From: Ochrobactrum sp. CGA5
Lineage (GTDB): Bacteria > Pseudomonadota > Alphaproteobacteria > Rhizobiales > Rhizobiaceae
Direction of reading: 5' to 3'
NCBI RefSeq assembly: GCF_006345815.1
Contig: NZ_VCIG01000038.1
Coordinates: 434,001 to 498,000, forward strand
DNA length: 64,000 bases
Part shown: positions 34,071 through 44,256 of the stretch, one piece after another
How positions within the stretch are numbered: the first letter of the stretch is position 1
Layout of the letters: every line of letters begins with the position of its first letter
The notes under the pieces: generated by a model
Told to the model about the DNA's origin: nothing
What the model saw: the letters and a program-made list of their open reading frames with translations, nothing else
Databases searched by the model: none
Made by a program: the position numbers and the translations under genes

Positions 34071-34090
34071 CGCCCTGCGGGGCGCTTTTC
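34069..34090 (+). terminator. Terminator-like hairpin inside the tail operon
   Basis: AGCGCCC (34069-34075) pairs with GGGCGCT (34080-34086) around a tetraloop, followed by TTTTCTT. It directly overlaps the stop of the tail chaperone extension. Confidence 0.7.
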
Positions 34091-34393
34091 TTATTCGCAA
34101 CCTGAATTGGCTAGATAAACTTTTCGGCGGTCAACGATGTACCGAAACGGTTTGAACCCGACATATCCACCGAACTGATTTTTCGTGTTCACCTCACCAC
34201 AGAACGAACCTTCGTGCTCTTCAGATGGACGAATGCGCCTAATTTGAGTGGAAACCGGATCGGTAAACTGATCGGCAACATCTGAAGCGATCTGTTCAGC
34301 CAATTTTGCATCAACATCCTTAGGTTCATCGACAATCACCTGCGCCGAAGCGGAGGCGGTCATCAAAAAGATGACTGCTATCGTTCTGTGCAT
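34091..34393 (-). CDS. Secreted small protein, reverse-strand accessory gene
   Basis: A 100-residue protein from ATG 34393. The signal peptide (MHRTIAVIFLMTASASAQ) is followed by an 80-residue mature domain with two Cys (SFCGEV, SGCE) that could form a disulphide. It is inserted against the direction of the tail operon between the chaperone and tape-measure genes and is bracketed by terminator-like hairpins, the layout of a moron. Target and function unknown. Confidence 0.65.
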   Translation of the reverse strand: MHRTIAVIFLMTASASAQVIVDEPKDVDAKLAEQIASDVADQFTDPVSTQIRRIRPSEEHEGSFCGEVNTKNQFGGYVGFKPFRYIVDRRKVYLANSGCE

Positions 34394-34407
34394 TTCAATT
34401 TTCTCCC

Positions 34408-34435
34408 AACCCGTCCTTCGTGGCGGGTTTTCTTA
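34408..34435 (+). terminator. Terminator-like hairpin before the tape measure gene
   Basis: AACCCG (34408-34413) and CGGGTT (34424-34429) pair around a ten-base loop and are followed by TTTCTT. On the plus strand it would stop the tail operon unless transcription is antiterminated. Confidence 0.6.
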
Positions 34436-34450
34436 TAGGGCAAGACAACG

Positions 34451-36973
34451 ATGGCTGGCAATCAGGACGATATTGTCATTGGCGTATCCCTTGATACGAA
34501 GACGATCAAGACTGGCGTCAACCGCGTTGTGGGCGATATCGACTACATCACTCAGGCCGCATCCCGAAGCTTTGACGCTTTGGGGAAGAAAATCGACAAG
34601 GCAATCCCGACCTCGGTTCAAACCCGTATTCAGAACATGGTCGGGATCGGTACGAAATCAGCCAAAGAATGGACCGGAGCGCTTGCGCAGCAGGGCGCGG
34701 AGCTTGATCGCCTTCGGACGAAGTACAATCCGGTTTTCGCTGCCGTGAAGCAGTATCAAGCGACGGTTATTGATATTCAGCAGGCGCATCGCCTCGGTGC
34801 TATCTCGACCCAGGAAATGACGGCGGCCATTCAGCGCGAGCGTAAAGCCACACTGGATAGCATTACCGCGATCAAGCAGCGGAATGGCGCTATTGCGTCG
34901 ATGCGGTCTGCCAGCAATGGGCCGAGCCGTTATAACACTGCAAACATCGCTGCGCAGTTTCAGGATATCGCCGTCACGTCCGCTATGGGTATGTCGCCTA
35001 TCCAGATCGCCTTGCAACAGGGAACCCAGCTTTCCGCCGTGTTCAATGAGATGGGGAAAGGGCGGGACGTTATTAAAGGCATCGGCGCTGCCTTCATGTC
35101 GATTGTAAGCCCTGTTTCATTGGCGACAATCGGTATTATTGCTGGTGGAACCGCGCTAGCTCAGTACATCATGTCCTTGAAGTCTGATCTCCCGACTGTG
35201 GATGAAGCACTAAAACGACATGCCGACATAGTGCAGGAGATAGGGAGGCGCTGGCCTGGGGCGACCGAGGGCATGGAGCGTTACATGCAGCAAAGTACTG
35301 CTGTAATGGAGAAAAACGCTCGTGAAAATCTGAAGGTATTCCAAAAGGCGTCAAAAGAGGCGCAGGAGGCATTCAGCACCGCTGTAAGCCTTAGCACGTC
35401 GATCACAGGTGGCGCGCCTACCCGGCTAGTCGATCAGCGTTTCAAGCCGTTTGAGGATGCGATCAATCGCTTGCGGGATAGCGTGAAATCAGGCCGCCCG
35501 GATTTTGATGCGTTTTATCGCCAGATAAACGAGATCGTTGCTACCGACCCGAAAAACCTTCAGGAGATAGGCGACAAGACCATTACGCTTGCTGAAGCGA
35601 TGCAGGATGCCGATCAAAAGGTCAGGGCGGCCAAAGCGTCTATCGGCCTGATTGGGGCAGCCGCCGCCGCGCAAGTTCAGCAGATTAGCCAATTCACCGC
35701 CGCGATAAGGGAGCTTGCCGGTATTGGCCTGCCTCAATTGGATGAAAGAGGTCTGGCCGAACAGCAGTATAATATCGCCAAGAACCGGGCGACGGATAGA
35801 GAAGGGCGCGACGATGCCTACCGGGCGTATCAAGCTGCACTTGAACGCATCTACGATCAGGAGCGTCTTTCACGTCTACCTACTCCGGGCGAAAAGCCCA
35901 ACCTTGAGAGCATTGCTCTTCCTAAGGAGAAAAAGTCATCCTCAGAGCGGCAGGCCCAACGTGACGCCAACGCCTACCGCGATCTGGTCAAGTCCGCTCA
36001 GGACCGTATCGACCAGCTTAAGCTTGAAGAGCAGTTAGTAGGCAAGACTGGCGTAGCAGCCGAGACCATGCGCATGAAGCTGGAGCTTCTTCAGCGGGCG
36101 CAGGACAAGGGGCGCAATGTCAGTGCTGCCCAACGGGCGGAAATCGAGAAACTCGCAGAGGCATATGGGAAAGCTGCTGAAAAAGTCGCGGCTATGTCGT
36201 TGGCCGAGGAGCTTCAGTTTGAACGCGCCCAGATGTTCCGCAGCCCGACAGAGCAGCGGGTTTACGGACAGTTGCGGAGCGCAGGGATAAATCCCGATAG
36301 CGATTACGGAAAAATGCTTGCGGGCCAAATCCGCCTTAATGAAAAGCTGGCGGAAGCAAAAGACCTTACGCTAGATTTCGCACAAGGCTTCACGCAAGAC
36401 CTCATGAACGGCGTTTCTGCGATGGACGCCCTCGCTAATGCGGCTGGACGTCTTGCCGACAAGCTGATTGATATGGCACTCAACCAAGCCATTAATTCGC
36501 TGTTCCAAAACTTGGCCGGTGGGCTTGGTGGCTCCCCATTCGCGAATAGCGGTCAAGTGGCGAATGCCTTTGCCAGTGGCATAGGTGGGCTATGGGCAGA
36601 CGGTGGGTACACAGGGCAGGGCGGCAAGTACGACCCGGCAGGCATAGTCCATAAGGGCGAGTATGTGGTTCCGAAGAACATCGTGGACCGTATCGGTGTG
36701 CCAAACATCCAGAGGATGTTTAGCGGCTATGCGGGTGGCGGCCTTGTCGGCGGCCCTCGTGTACCATCCATCCCCTCTGCTGCAAACGAGAATGGCAACG
36801 GCGGGATGCGCGTTGATGTAGGCGTCAGCGTCGATAATGACGGCAACCTTCAGGCTTACGTGAAGAACATCTCACAGCAAACAACGAAGCGAGGGATCAA
36901 GGCTTACGACAAGACCGGGCCTATTCGCCTGAGACGTGACAGCCAGAAAGCAAAGACCTGGGGAGTGGTATGA
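34451..36973 (+). CDS. Tail tape measure protein
   Basis: An 840-residue protein that sets tail length. It has an N-terminal coiled coil, a phage tail domain near 155-215 ([39 protein letters not shown]), two hydrophobic stretches near 210-240 ([19 protein letters not shown]), a long charged helix at 480-580 and a Gly-rich end with [20 protein letters not shown]. The length predicts a tail near 120 nm, using the usual rule of about 0.15 nm per residue. Confidence 0.93.
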   Translation: MAGNQDDIVIGVSLDTKTIKTGVNRVVGDIDYITQAASRSFDALGKKIDKAIPTSVQTRIQNMVGIGTKSAKEWTGALAQQGAELDRLRTKYNPVFAAVKQYQATVIDIQQAHRLGAISTQEMTAAIQRERKATLDSITAIKQRNGAIASMRSASNGPSRYNTANIAAQFQDIAVTSAMGMSPIQIALQQGTQLSAVFNEMGKGRDVIKGIGAAFMSIVSPVSLATIGIIAGGTALAQYIMSLKSDLPTVDEALKRHADIVQEIGRRWPGATEGMERYMQQSTAVMEKNARENLKVFQKASKEAQEAFSTAVSLSTSITGGAPTRLVDQRFKPFEDAINRLRDSVKSGRPDFDAFYRQINEIVATDPKNLQEIGDKTITLAEAMQDADQKVRAAKASIGLIGAAAAAQVQQISQFTAAIRELAGIGLPQLDERGLAEQQYNIAKNRATDREGRDDAYRAYQAALERIYDQERLSRLPTPGEKPNLESIALPKEKKSSSERQAQRDANAYRDLVKSAQDRIDQLKLEEQLVGKTGVAAETMRMKLELLQRAQDKGRNVSAAQRAEIEKLAEAYGKAAEKVAAMSLAEELQFERAQMFRSPTEQRVYGQLRSAGINPDSDYGKMLAGQIRLNEKLAEAKDLTLDFAQGFTQDLMNGVSAMDALANAAGRLADKLIDMALNQAINSLFQNLAGGLGGSPFANSGQVANAFASGIGGLWADGGYTGQGGKYDPAGIVHKGEYVVPKNIVDRIGVPNIQRMFSGYAGGGLVGGPRVPSIPSAANENGNGGMRVDVGVSVDNDGNLQAYVKNISQQTTKRGIKAYDKTGPIRLRRDSQKAKTWGVV

Positions 36974-37110
36974 AGACCTTAATTAAGTCTCAGCGAATTA
37001 TCCTCGAAGGTGAGGGCGAAGAAGCTCATTTGCACATCTTCGCTAAGCCTGTTGATTGTGATCGAGAATTTGAACGGTTGAAGAGAGCGCAGAAAAGAGA
37101 TCAGACATGA
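36970..37110 (+). CDS. 46-residue tail-region protein
   Basis: ATG 36970 starts within the last codons of the tape measure gene; the product ([20 protein letters not shown]) ends with TGA 37110, overlapping the next gene start by four bases. Tight coupling on both sides supports a real gene. Unknown function. Confidence 0.58.
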   Translation: MKTLIKSQRIILEGEGEEAHLHIFAKPVDCDREFERLKRAQKRDQT

Positions 37111-37718
37111 TCGATCTTGTTTCGACGGTTCGTTTCCAGCCGTCCTATCCCCAGCTTATCAGCCCGGTCAGCATGTCCAAATACGGCAACCGGGCTATTT
37201 CGTTCGTGGAATATGCCGATCCTTTTCGGACAATCGACATGGAAACCATACCAATGAGAGCTTCTGAGGCCGTTGCGCTTCAGGCTTTCATTGCATCAGC
37301 CCGTGGCGGGATAGAAACCATTGTCTATCGCCCAACGCACATCTGCATTCCTCAAGCCTATTGGGGCAATCCCGACGATCCACATATCACCGGTACCGCT
37401 TCACGTGGCACGGTGACGAACGGCTATCAGGTGCAGCTTACGAACGTCGTTCCCGGCCTGATACTGATGGCGGGTGATCTGATTTCATTCACGAGCGGCA
37501 CCTATCGGCAGATGGCGCAAGTCACGGTTGGCGCAACGGCAGCAAGCACACATTTGACCGTTACGGTCGATCAGCCGATTGCCTCCTATATCGCGGCGGG
37601 TGCTGTTGTCAGGTTCAAGAAACCCGAACTGAATACCCGCCTTGTGCCGGGATCATTCCAGATGAGTAGGGGGCCGTTTCCGACTGCAACCTTCCAGTTG
37701 ACGGAGGTTCCGCGCTAA
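37107..37718 (+). CDS. Minor tail protein (distal-tail-like)
   Basis: A 203-residue protein just after the tape measure. SFVEYADPFRTIDMETIPMR and the repeated beta segments up to LVPGSFQMSRGPFPTATFQL fit a distal tail or tail-tip adaptor in the GTA-like order (tape measure, distal tail, hub, peptidase, tip). The family name is not certain. Confidence 0.7.
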   Translation: MIDLVSTVRFQPSYPQLISPVSMSKYGNRAISFVEYADPFRTIDMETIPMRASEAVALQAFIASARGGIETIVYRPTHICIPQAYWGNPDDPHITGTASRGTVTNGYQVQLTNVVPGLILMAGDLISFTSGTYRQMAQVTVGATAASTHLTVTVDQPIASYIAAGAVVRFKKPELNTRLVPGSFQMSRGPFPTATFQLTEVPR

Positions 37719-38284
37719 TGGCTTTCCCTACGCGATTGCAACAGTGCCTTACCGAAGGACGGATCATCGTCCGATCTATGGGTGATTTCATGTTCGGGAC
37801 AGGTGCGTGGTATATGTGGAACGGCATGTCTGAACTGGTATGGAACGGGAATACCTATATTCCAAACCAGCTCATTTCGATTGAAGAGCCTGACTACCAG
37901 ATGGGTTCGGACGCCGTTCCTTTCGTCATTACCATGCCGTCAGCGGCTGATTTCGGCGTGACGCCTGACAAGCTGGCCCAGATAGAAAGCTTGGATTACA
38001 AAAACCGCCTAGTGATCCTATACGACGCATATTTCGATCCCGATACGCGGGAACTTCTGCATGTCGAACCGATGCGGCGTGGGTTGATCGACACAATTGA
38101 TCACGTCTTCGACGGCGACGGCTTCATGCTTCAGGCGAATGTCATTTCGCTTGCGCAGGAAAACCACCGTGACGGCTACCGAACAGCATCCCATGAAGAT
38201 CAGCAACTGATCTCTCCCGGCGATAGGTTTTTCGAGTACGCCTCCACCGTCAAACGCGAAAACTTCCACATAACGGCACCGTAA
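37718..38284 (+). CDS. Tail hub protein (DUF2163-like)
   Basis: A 188-residue beta-rich protein. WYMWNGMSELVWNGNTYIPN, SIEEPDYQMGSDAVPFVITM and PMRRGLIDTIDHV resemble the N-terminal part of DUF2163/baseplate-hub proteins of GTA-like tails. It precedes the NlpC-like gene as in gene transfer agents. Confidence 0.68.
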   Translation: MAFPTRLQQCLTEGRIIVRSMGDFMFGTGAWYMWNGMSELVWNGNTYIPNQLISIEEPDYQMGSDAVPFVITMPSAADFGVTPDKLAQIESLDYKNRLVILYDAYFDPDTRELLHVEPMRRGLIDTIDHVFDGDGFMLQANVISLAQENHRDGYRTASHEDQQLISPGDRFFEYASTVKRENFHITAP

Positions 38285-38287
38285 ATC

Positions 38288-38680
38288 ATGAGACATCCAG
38301 AATGGGAAAAACGCCTCGTAGCAGTTACGGAGGCGCACCTAAACACGCCTATGGTTTGGGGGAAGTCTGATTGCGTACTGCTGGCCGCTGACGTGGTGGA
38401 GGCCGTTCGCGGCGATGATCCCGCGTCGGATATCCGAGGCAAGTACAAGAGCAATGCCGGTGCTTATCGCCTGATAAAACAGCGCGGCTTCAATACCGTG
38501 TCCGATGTTTTGTCCAGCCAATTTGAGGAAATCCCCGCAGCCATGGCGCAACGGGGCGATTTGGGCGTCTACGAGAACACCGCTGGGTACTTCTGCGAGT
38601 ATGGGTTCGCCGTGAAAAGCGAAGACGGCTTGCGTTTCCTCCCGCGCACGATGGCTGAGAAGGCTTTCAAGGTTTCCTGA
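38288..38680 (+). CDS. NlpC/P60-like tail peptidase (DUF6950 type)
   Basis: A 130-residue protein. VWGKSDCVLLAADVVEAVRG near residue 23 contains the candidate catalytic Cys; the RGDLGVYENTAGYF segment fits the second part of the fold. Phage-tail cysteine peptidases of this class open the cell wall locally during DNA entry. A classical catalytic His is not obvious, so activity is uncertain. Confidence 0.72.
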   Translation: MRHPEWEKRLVAVTEAHLNTPMVWGKSDCVLLAADVVEAVRGDDPASDIRGKYKSNAGAYRLIKQRGFNTVSDVLSSQFEEIPAAMAQRGDLGVYENTAGYFCEYGFAVKSEDGLRFLPRTMAEKAFKVS

Positions 38681-41319
38681 TGAAATATTTGCTGGTTATC
38701 CTGTTTGCGCTGCTGGCAACGCCTGCGGCGGCGGACCCTATTACTCTTGTGGTCGGCGCTCTCAGCAGTGCAGGATCGTGGCTGTTCGGCGGGACTGTAC
38801 TCGCGAATATCGTCTTAGGCGGCTTGGCCGCTGCGGCGAAGTACGTTCTGGGGTCGATATTCCAGCAAAAGCCGAAATCGCAGGCGTCAAAGACCGAGAC
38901 GCAATATGGCGAAAACCTTGTCCGCGAAGTTGGCTTTGGCACGTTCGGAACGATGGGCCATCACGTTTACCGTAATGCCTTCGGCAAGGGCAACCGGATG
39001 GTGCAGGACGTCTATAAACTGTCGGATTTCCGCTGCCTTGAATTGCTCCGCGTGTCGATGGACGGCGAATGGAAGAACCTATCGCCGAACGAGGAAACCA
39101 AGTATGGCGACACGTGGGGCCGCAAGGTTCTCGGCGTGCATGAAGGCGGCGAAGTCTGGGTACGTTTTCATGCTGGCACGATGGATCAGGCGGCAGACCC
39201 GCAACTGATCGCTCATGCAAATCCGGCTGGACGCTGGACGCCTGCGCATCGTGGTGCTGGCTGTTGCTATGTCGTCGTCACTTCCCGCATGGAGGCAGAC
39301 AATCTCACTGCACCACCTAGCCTGATGTTCGAGGTAAAGGGCGCGCCTGCCTACGATCCCCGCAAGGATACAACAGTCGGCGGGTCTGGCTCGCATCGTT
39401 GGTCTGATCAGAACACATGGGAATATACCGACAATCCAGCCGTCATAATGTACAACCTGGAAAGGGGCATCTACAACGGCACGGAAAGGATCGTCGGTCG
39501 CGGAGTAGCTGCGAGCCGTCTCCCGCTGTCGGAATGGTTCACCGCGATGAATATTTGCGATGAGACCATGCCGGACGGCAGTAAACGATACACTGCCGCT
39601 TTGATCGCTTCTTCTGGTGATGGAGTTACTCACGACAGCAATATGACACCTCTGCGAGAGGCATGTGCAGGATCGTGGATCGAAGGTGTAACCGGCGAGT
39701 ATCCGATTGTTGGCGCTAATCAGGCCGTTGTTTTCACAATCACAGATGACGACATCAATTGGGAAAAACCGTTTACGCTGTCGCTGACGCGGCCCCGTGC
39801 CGAGTTGGTGAATACAGTTGCCGGTAGCTATGTCAGCCCCGATGCCTTCTATGAGACCGTTCCACTGGCAACGCGTATTGATGAAATCGCCTTGGCACAG
39901 GACCGCGAACGCTTGGCATCGAAAGTTGATTACACCGCTGTTGTAGATCATCGCGTTGGTGACCGGCTGGCAGATATTGCGATCCGGGCATCTCGTTATC
40001 AGGCGAACGGCCAGTTCACCATTCACCCGAAGTTTCTCGAACTGAAAGTAGGCTCGTGGGGTGTGTTCCAGTCGGAGCGCTATAACTTCACCAAGACGTT
40101 CCAAATCCAGTCGAAGGGCCTTGGACCGCTTGGTGAGGATGGCACTCGCGACGTAACTATTTCCGTGCAGGAAGTCGGAAACGGCATCTTTGATCCGACG
40201 GCATATGAAACCAACCCGCCTGTACCGATCCCGGTTGGCCCTCCCGACTATTTGGGCGAGGTGCAAGGTTTTTTCGCCATCCCGAACAAGGTCGTAGGCG
40301 ATGACGGCGACGAACACCCCGGCATTCGCTTGCTGTGGGATGCGATTGACGACGTGACGGTTGCGGGTGTCGAGATACAGTACTGGCCTGATAATGACCC
40401 GACACAGGTCTTCAACGACTATGTGACCAAGGATGTTACCGTCTTCCAGATCGTGAACGGCCTGACCAGTCTGACAGAATGGTGGGTGCGCACACGCCTT
40501 CGGGTAGCTTCTGGGACGCGCCCTGTCGCTTGGGCGGCTGCGGTCATGGTGACCACACTGAATGCTCGCGGTGACGACAGTCCGGTCGATTATGGCCGTC
40601 TGAATGATGATCTAACCGGCCTCATCAACTGGATGACCGATGACCGGCGCGAGATTATTCGGCAAGCGCAGGAAAACGCCACCAAGACCGCTGACGGCAT
40701 GCTGGCCGGTTATGCCGATAGCCGGTCATTGCGGCGGGAGCTTGCCAGCACCTACGGCAAAGCGAAAGCCTCGTGGTCTGAAGATATCTATGTGGCTACC
40801 GGGCCAAACAGCGCGATCGTGCAGCAGTTGACGCAACTCAACGCTGAGCTTGACGAAAAGGCTGACGCCAGCGTGGTGACGCTTCTGTCTACGCGAGTGG
40901 ATAATGTCGAGGGTCAATACTCTGCCGTCGCAGATGCAATCACTGATGTGAACGCCTCGGTAGATGGCACTGTGGCAAACTCCGGCTGGCGTATGACATC
41001 GACGGTTGGTGCGGGCGGCACATCGGCCAGAATATCGGCCTATGCTCGCATCAATACCGGTGACACTTGGAAGCAGGCCGGTTGGTTTATCAACGTCACC
41101 CCGACGGGAAGCCAGTTCGTCGTCGTGTCGAACCAGTTTGCGATTGCCGATCCGAACAATGATGGAAGCTTCACCTATCCGTTCGTCGTGCAGAACGGGC
41201 AGGTCTACATTCAGAACGCCCGTCTCGGCACCCTGTATTTCGACGTGCTTCAGTCCAACAACGGCAAGATGATCATGCGCGGTTATGACAACTTAGCCGA
41301 TCTGCGGATATTCACATGA
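38680..41319 (+). CDS. Tail tip / host-specificity protein (TipJ-like)
   Basis: An 879-residue protein. It begins with a hydrophobic segment (KYLLVILFALLATPAAADPI) and a second Gly/Ala-rich hydrophobic stretch. The central part (QYGENLVREVGFGTFGTMGH, then ITDDDINWEKPFTLSLTRPR) has the features of tail-tip attachment proteins, followed by a fibronectin-III-like module near 540-640 and a C-terminal coiled-coil and beta region. It should sit at the tail tip and contact the host surface. Confidence 0.82.
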   Translation: MKYLLVILFALLATPAAADPITLVVGALSSAGSWLFGGTVLANIVLGGLAAAAKYVLGSIFQQKPKSQASKTETQYGENLVREVGFGTFGTMGHHVYRNAFGKGNRMVQDVYKLSDFRCLELLRVSMDGEWKNLSPNEETKYGDTWGRKVLGVHEGGEVWVRFHAGTMDQAADPQLIAHANPAGRWTPAHRGAGCCYVVVTSRMEADNLTAPPSLMFEVKGAPAYDPRKDTTVGGSGSHRWSDQNTWEYTDNPAVIMYNLERGIYNGTERIVGRGVAASRLPLSEWFTAMNICDETMPDGSKRYTAALIASSGDGVTHDSNMTPLREACAGSWIEGVTGEYPIVGANQAVVFTITDDDINWEKPFTLSLTRPRAELVNTVAGSYVSPDAFYETVPLATRIDEIALAQDRERLASKVDYTAVVDHRVGDRLADIAIRASRYQANGQFTIHPKFLELKVGSWGVFQSERYNFTKTFQIQSKGLGPLGEDGTRDVTISVQEVGNGIFDPTAYETNPPVPIPVGPPDYLGEVQGFFAIPNKVVGDDGDEHPGIRLLWDAIDDVTVAGVEIQYWPDNDPTQVFNDYVTKDVTVFQIVNGLTSLTEWWVRTRLRVASGTRPVAWAAAVMVTTLNARGDDSPVDYGRLNDDLTGLINWMTDDRREIIRQAQENATKTADGMLAGYADSRSLRRELASTYGKAKASWSEDIYVATGPNSAIVQQLTQLNAELDEKADASVVTLLSTRVDNVEGQYSAVADAITDVNASVDGTVANSGWRMTSTVGAGGTSARISAYARINTGDTWKQAGWFINVTPTGSQFVVVSNQFAIADPNNDGSFTYPFVVQNGQVYIQNARLGTLYFDVLQSNNGKMIMRGYDNLADLRIFT

Positions 41320-42878
41320 CCCAGACATTCATTGGCTACAAACCGGGGATCGGCCCGGTTCTGAAGTGTATGAAATATGACACTGACGATCCGCTAACAC
41401 TGGCAAACACGGCGTATGACAGGTTCTTCTTCAATTCGGAGACGCAGAACCTGTCATATGTCTTTACGACAAACGCCTTTTATTATCGAGCTGCCGAAAT
41501 ATCCGCGCTACCGACTTCATTCAATATTTCGAATAATCTGGGTAACACGGTTATTACTGGCCGCTATGGTGAAGCGTCGACGTTTTATAACGTCACGACA
41601 TACTACAAGATCGCAAGTGCCTATCCGAGTATAGGTTATGTTCCGCTGTCTGAATTCAGAATGGTTAATCTTTTGAATAACCGTGTTGAGTGCGGAAGCT
41701 TCTATAATAAGGTCTATGTAGCCGAAGGCGGCCATAGAATTGTTGATGCGCAACAATTCTATACAATCATGGGACGGTGCACAGGGTATATTTCTAACGA
41801 AACGACGATGCCGACTGTTTATGCAGGTCAGATTTCTAATACTGACAGCGGTCGTGTTGGCATCGGTGAATGGTTTGTTTGGGAAAGAAAGAACGTCTAC
41901 AAGGACAATCGTGATCCCAATGCTTTCTTTCCTAACGTTTGGGACTTGCCAGCAGATAACAGCCCGATGCGTTCATATGGCTACGTCGCGGGTTTAGAGG
42001 GTTTTCGAGCAAATAGCAGCGAATTTATTCTGGCGCGTCCTGGCTTTGACGTGAATACCACTAATGAGTTTGGTACGATCATAAGCAGCCGCAACCGTTC
42101 CCCGGCGCTGTGCGTCATGAATGGAGTTCGTAATTCCATTCCTGTGAATGGCTCTGTCACCATATCGGCACCTCCCGGTGTAATCCTATCGCAGCGTGCT
42201 GTTGCCGATGTGATGTTTCGAGTTTCTGGGCAGACATGGTGCGTCCCAGGACTGCTATCCGATACGACTGAAGCCGGGAAATTTGTTGTCAGTTACGAAA
42301 TATCAAACAACGCCGTTACCTTCTATAACTCTCATAAAGACGTCATCGATATCCGTTACGTGGTTTTCAACGTTGACGATTTCGGAACGTCAACGGGTGG
42401 CAATCAAGTGATGTTCCGCGGCAATGATGGGACGCGGGATTTCGTTCAAATCAAGAAGCCAGGTACTAGCGATCCAGCCAGCCGACCGAATGATATCCTG
42501 TTCGATAGTCGCTTCCCTCAATTTCAGATAATCGCTCAAGGGTATATCCCTGTCGGAGACTTCTCCAACAGCGCGACTTATGGCTCGAAAACCTATCGGC
42601 TGAACTTCAGCAACGCAGGTTTTGTACCGTTTCTTAAATACTCGATTGTGTTTCCAAATTGCGTGACCACGCCGATGCTACGATATGAGGTTGGCGTAGG
42701 TGCAGGTATGTCCAATATCGCTATGCGCGCTCATGTTTTCGATACGTACGTCGACTTCTTCTGTCAGCCTGACAGTGGGTGGTCTGACGCTTATGCGGAT
42801 GGAAGCAGTTGGAAAACCGTAGACTATGGCACCCCGATACAGGGCGTCCGGTACTACATCTTCGGCATCGCCCAATAG
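41316..42878 (+). CDS. Putative receptor-binding tail protein
   Basis: A 520-residue protein starting in an ATGA overlap. It is Tyr/Asn/Ser-rich with many short beta segments and no membrane or enzyme motif. The base composition is lower in GC than the tip gene. Position after the tip protein and before the fibre suggests receptor binding, and such genes exchange rapidly between phages. No family recognised. Confidence 0.65.
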   Translation: MTQTFIGYKPGIGPVLKCMKYDTDDPLTLANTAYDRFFFNSETQNLSYVFTTNAFYYRAAEISALPTSFNISNNLGNTVITGRYGEASTFYNVTTYYKIASAYPSIGYVPLSEFRMVNLLNNRVECGSFYNKVYVAEGGHRIVDAQQFYTIMGRCTGYISNETTMPTVYAGQISNTDSGRVGIGEWFVWERKNVYKDNRDPNAFFPNVWDLPADNSPMRSYGYVAGLEGFRANSSEFILARPGFDVNTTNEFGTIISSRNRSPALCVMNGVRNSIPVNGSVTISAPPGVILSQRAVADVMFRVSGQTWCVPGLLSDTTEAGKFVVSYEISNNAVTFYNSHKDVIDIRYVVFNVDDFGTSTGGNQVMFRGNDGTRDFVQIKKPGTSDPASRPNDILFDSRFPQFQIIAQGYIPVGDFSNSATYGSKTYRLNFSNAGFVPFLKYSIVFPNCVTTPMLRYEVGVGAGMSNIAMRAHVFDTYVDFFCQPDSGWSDAYADGSSWKTVDYGTPIQGVRYYIFGIAQ

Positions 42879-42900
42879 CTGACTTTTCAGGAGTAAACCT

Positions 42901-44256
42901 ATGGCTGTTCTGTCCGACTACACGTCGGGAACGATTTCGCTCGCCAATGGGTCAGTGACCGTTACCGGCACTGGGACACTGTTTGAAGTGACCCGCTTTG
43001 AGGAGGGCGACACTCTCCAAATCCAGAACCTGACGGCGGTCATCGCTAGTGTTGATAGTGATACCCAACTCACTCTTACTGAGCCGTGGACTGGCACGAC
43101 CATTGTTGACGGCCCGTACCGTGCCCGACAGCTTGGCGATGGAAGTCGTGTATCTACACAAGCGGCAACAGTGATCGAACTGCTAGGTAACGGCGTGTTG
43201 ACCAATCTGGCAGAACTAGGCGTCGAGGAAGGGAAAGCGCCTGTCGGCGGTCCAACGGGTGAGTATGAGCTTGTAGCCACGTCAACCTTCGGCATTCAAG
43301 ACCCTAACGGCAGCCTTGGCAAGCTGGCGGCGTTGACGCTCGGTAATCGACAGATATTGCAGACTGATGGAGCGGGCGATCTGAAACAGGTTGCCTTGGC
43401 GGCGAATAAAGCGATTGCTACCGATGGCAATGGCGACATTTCACCTATTGACCTGGGCGCACTTGGTCGTGCTTTACTTGCGCTCGCCACCGGCACAAGT
43501 GCTCAATACGTACAGGGCGATGGAACCTTGCAGGCAAAGGCAGGGCTTCCTATCAGTACCGCGACACAGAATGCACTAGACGCAAAATTGGCGCTTGCGG
43601 GCGGAACGTTGACAGGGAATATCAATTTCCGCAGAGACGTTCCCATTACCCAATATCGGTCACCGAATGGCAATGTCGGATATGATCTGTATGGCAACAT
43701 CTCAAATAGTGTCGATGGCGGTTTTGTAATCAGGCGTGTCCTGACAAATGCCGAGATATTGATTATAGGCGGCGTCACCATTGGTTCATATGATGTAAAA
43801 GTGACCGGGGCTATGCAGGTTACCGGAGTGCTCGCCAAGGGCAGCGGTACTTTCCTTATCGATCATCCAGTAGACCCGTACAACAGAAATCTCCGTCACG
43901 GCTTCGTTGAAGCGCCTCGTTATGATCTTATCTATCGTGGGACTGTGCCGCTCGTTAACGGTCGCGCCACGGTCGATATTGACGCCGCCAGCAAAATGAC
44001 TTCCGGCACTTTCGCTGCTCTCACGACGAACGCTGTCGTTACCAGTCTGCAAAATCAGGACGGTTTTGCGCGTCTGAAGCCGGGACCGATCAGCGGCGGT
44101 TCGTTCGAAATCATTTGCGAGGATGAAGCCTGCACCGATGTTGTTTCGTGGGTCGTAATCGCAGAGCGCAACGATCCGTTCGTCAAGTCGGACCTTGATC
44201 CCAATACCGACAGCGATGGCCGTTTTGTGCCTGAATTCGAAAAGGAGGATGCGTGA
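42901..44256 (+). CDS. Tail fibre protein
   Basis: A 451-residue protein with a ribosome site (CAGGAG). The first 75 residues (TSGTISLANGSVTVTGTGTL, then EGDTLQIQNL) are the adhesin N-terminal beta domain common in phage fibres. The middle is repeat-like, with KLALAGGTLTGNINFRRDVP near 230, and the C-terminal domain ends in a Cys pair (CEDEAC). It is expected to be a trimeric fibre. Confidence 0.8.
   Translation: MAVLSDYTSGTISLANGSVTVTGTGTLFEVTRFEEGDTLQIQNLTAVIASVDSDTQLTLTEPWTGTTIVDGPYRARQLGDGSRVSTQAATVIELLGNGVLTNLAELGVEEGKAPVGGPTGEYELVATSTFGIQDPNGSLGKLAALTLGNRQILQTDGAGDLKQVALAANKAIATDGNGDISPIDLGALGRALLALATGTSAQYVQGDGTLQAKAGLPISTATQNALDAKLALAGGTLTGNINFRRDVPITQYRSPNGNVGYDLYGNISNSVDGGFVIRRVLTNAEILIIGGVTIGSYDVKVTGAMQVTGVLAKGSGTFLIDHPVDPYNRNLRHGFVEAPRYDLIYRGTVPLVNGRATVDIDAASKMTSGTFAALTTNAVVTSLQNQDGFARLKPGPISGGSFEIICEDEACTDVVSWVVIAERNDPFVKSDLDPNTDSDGRFVPEFEKEDA

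Noticed and set aside
39079-40317. 412-codon minus-strand frame
   Set aside because: Shadow of the tail tip gene, which has coherent domains and operon position.
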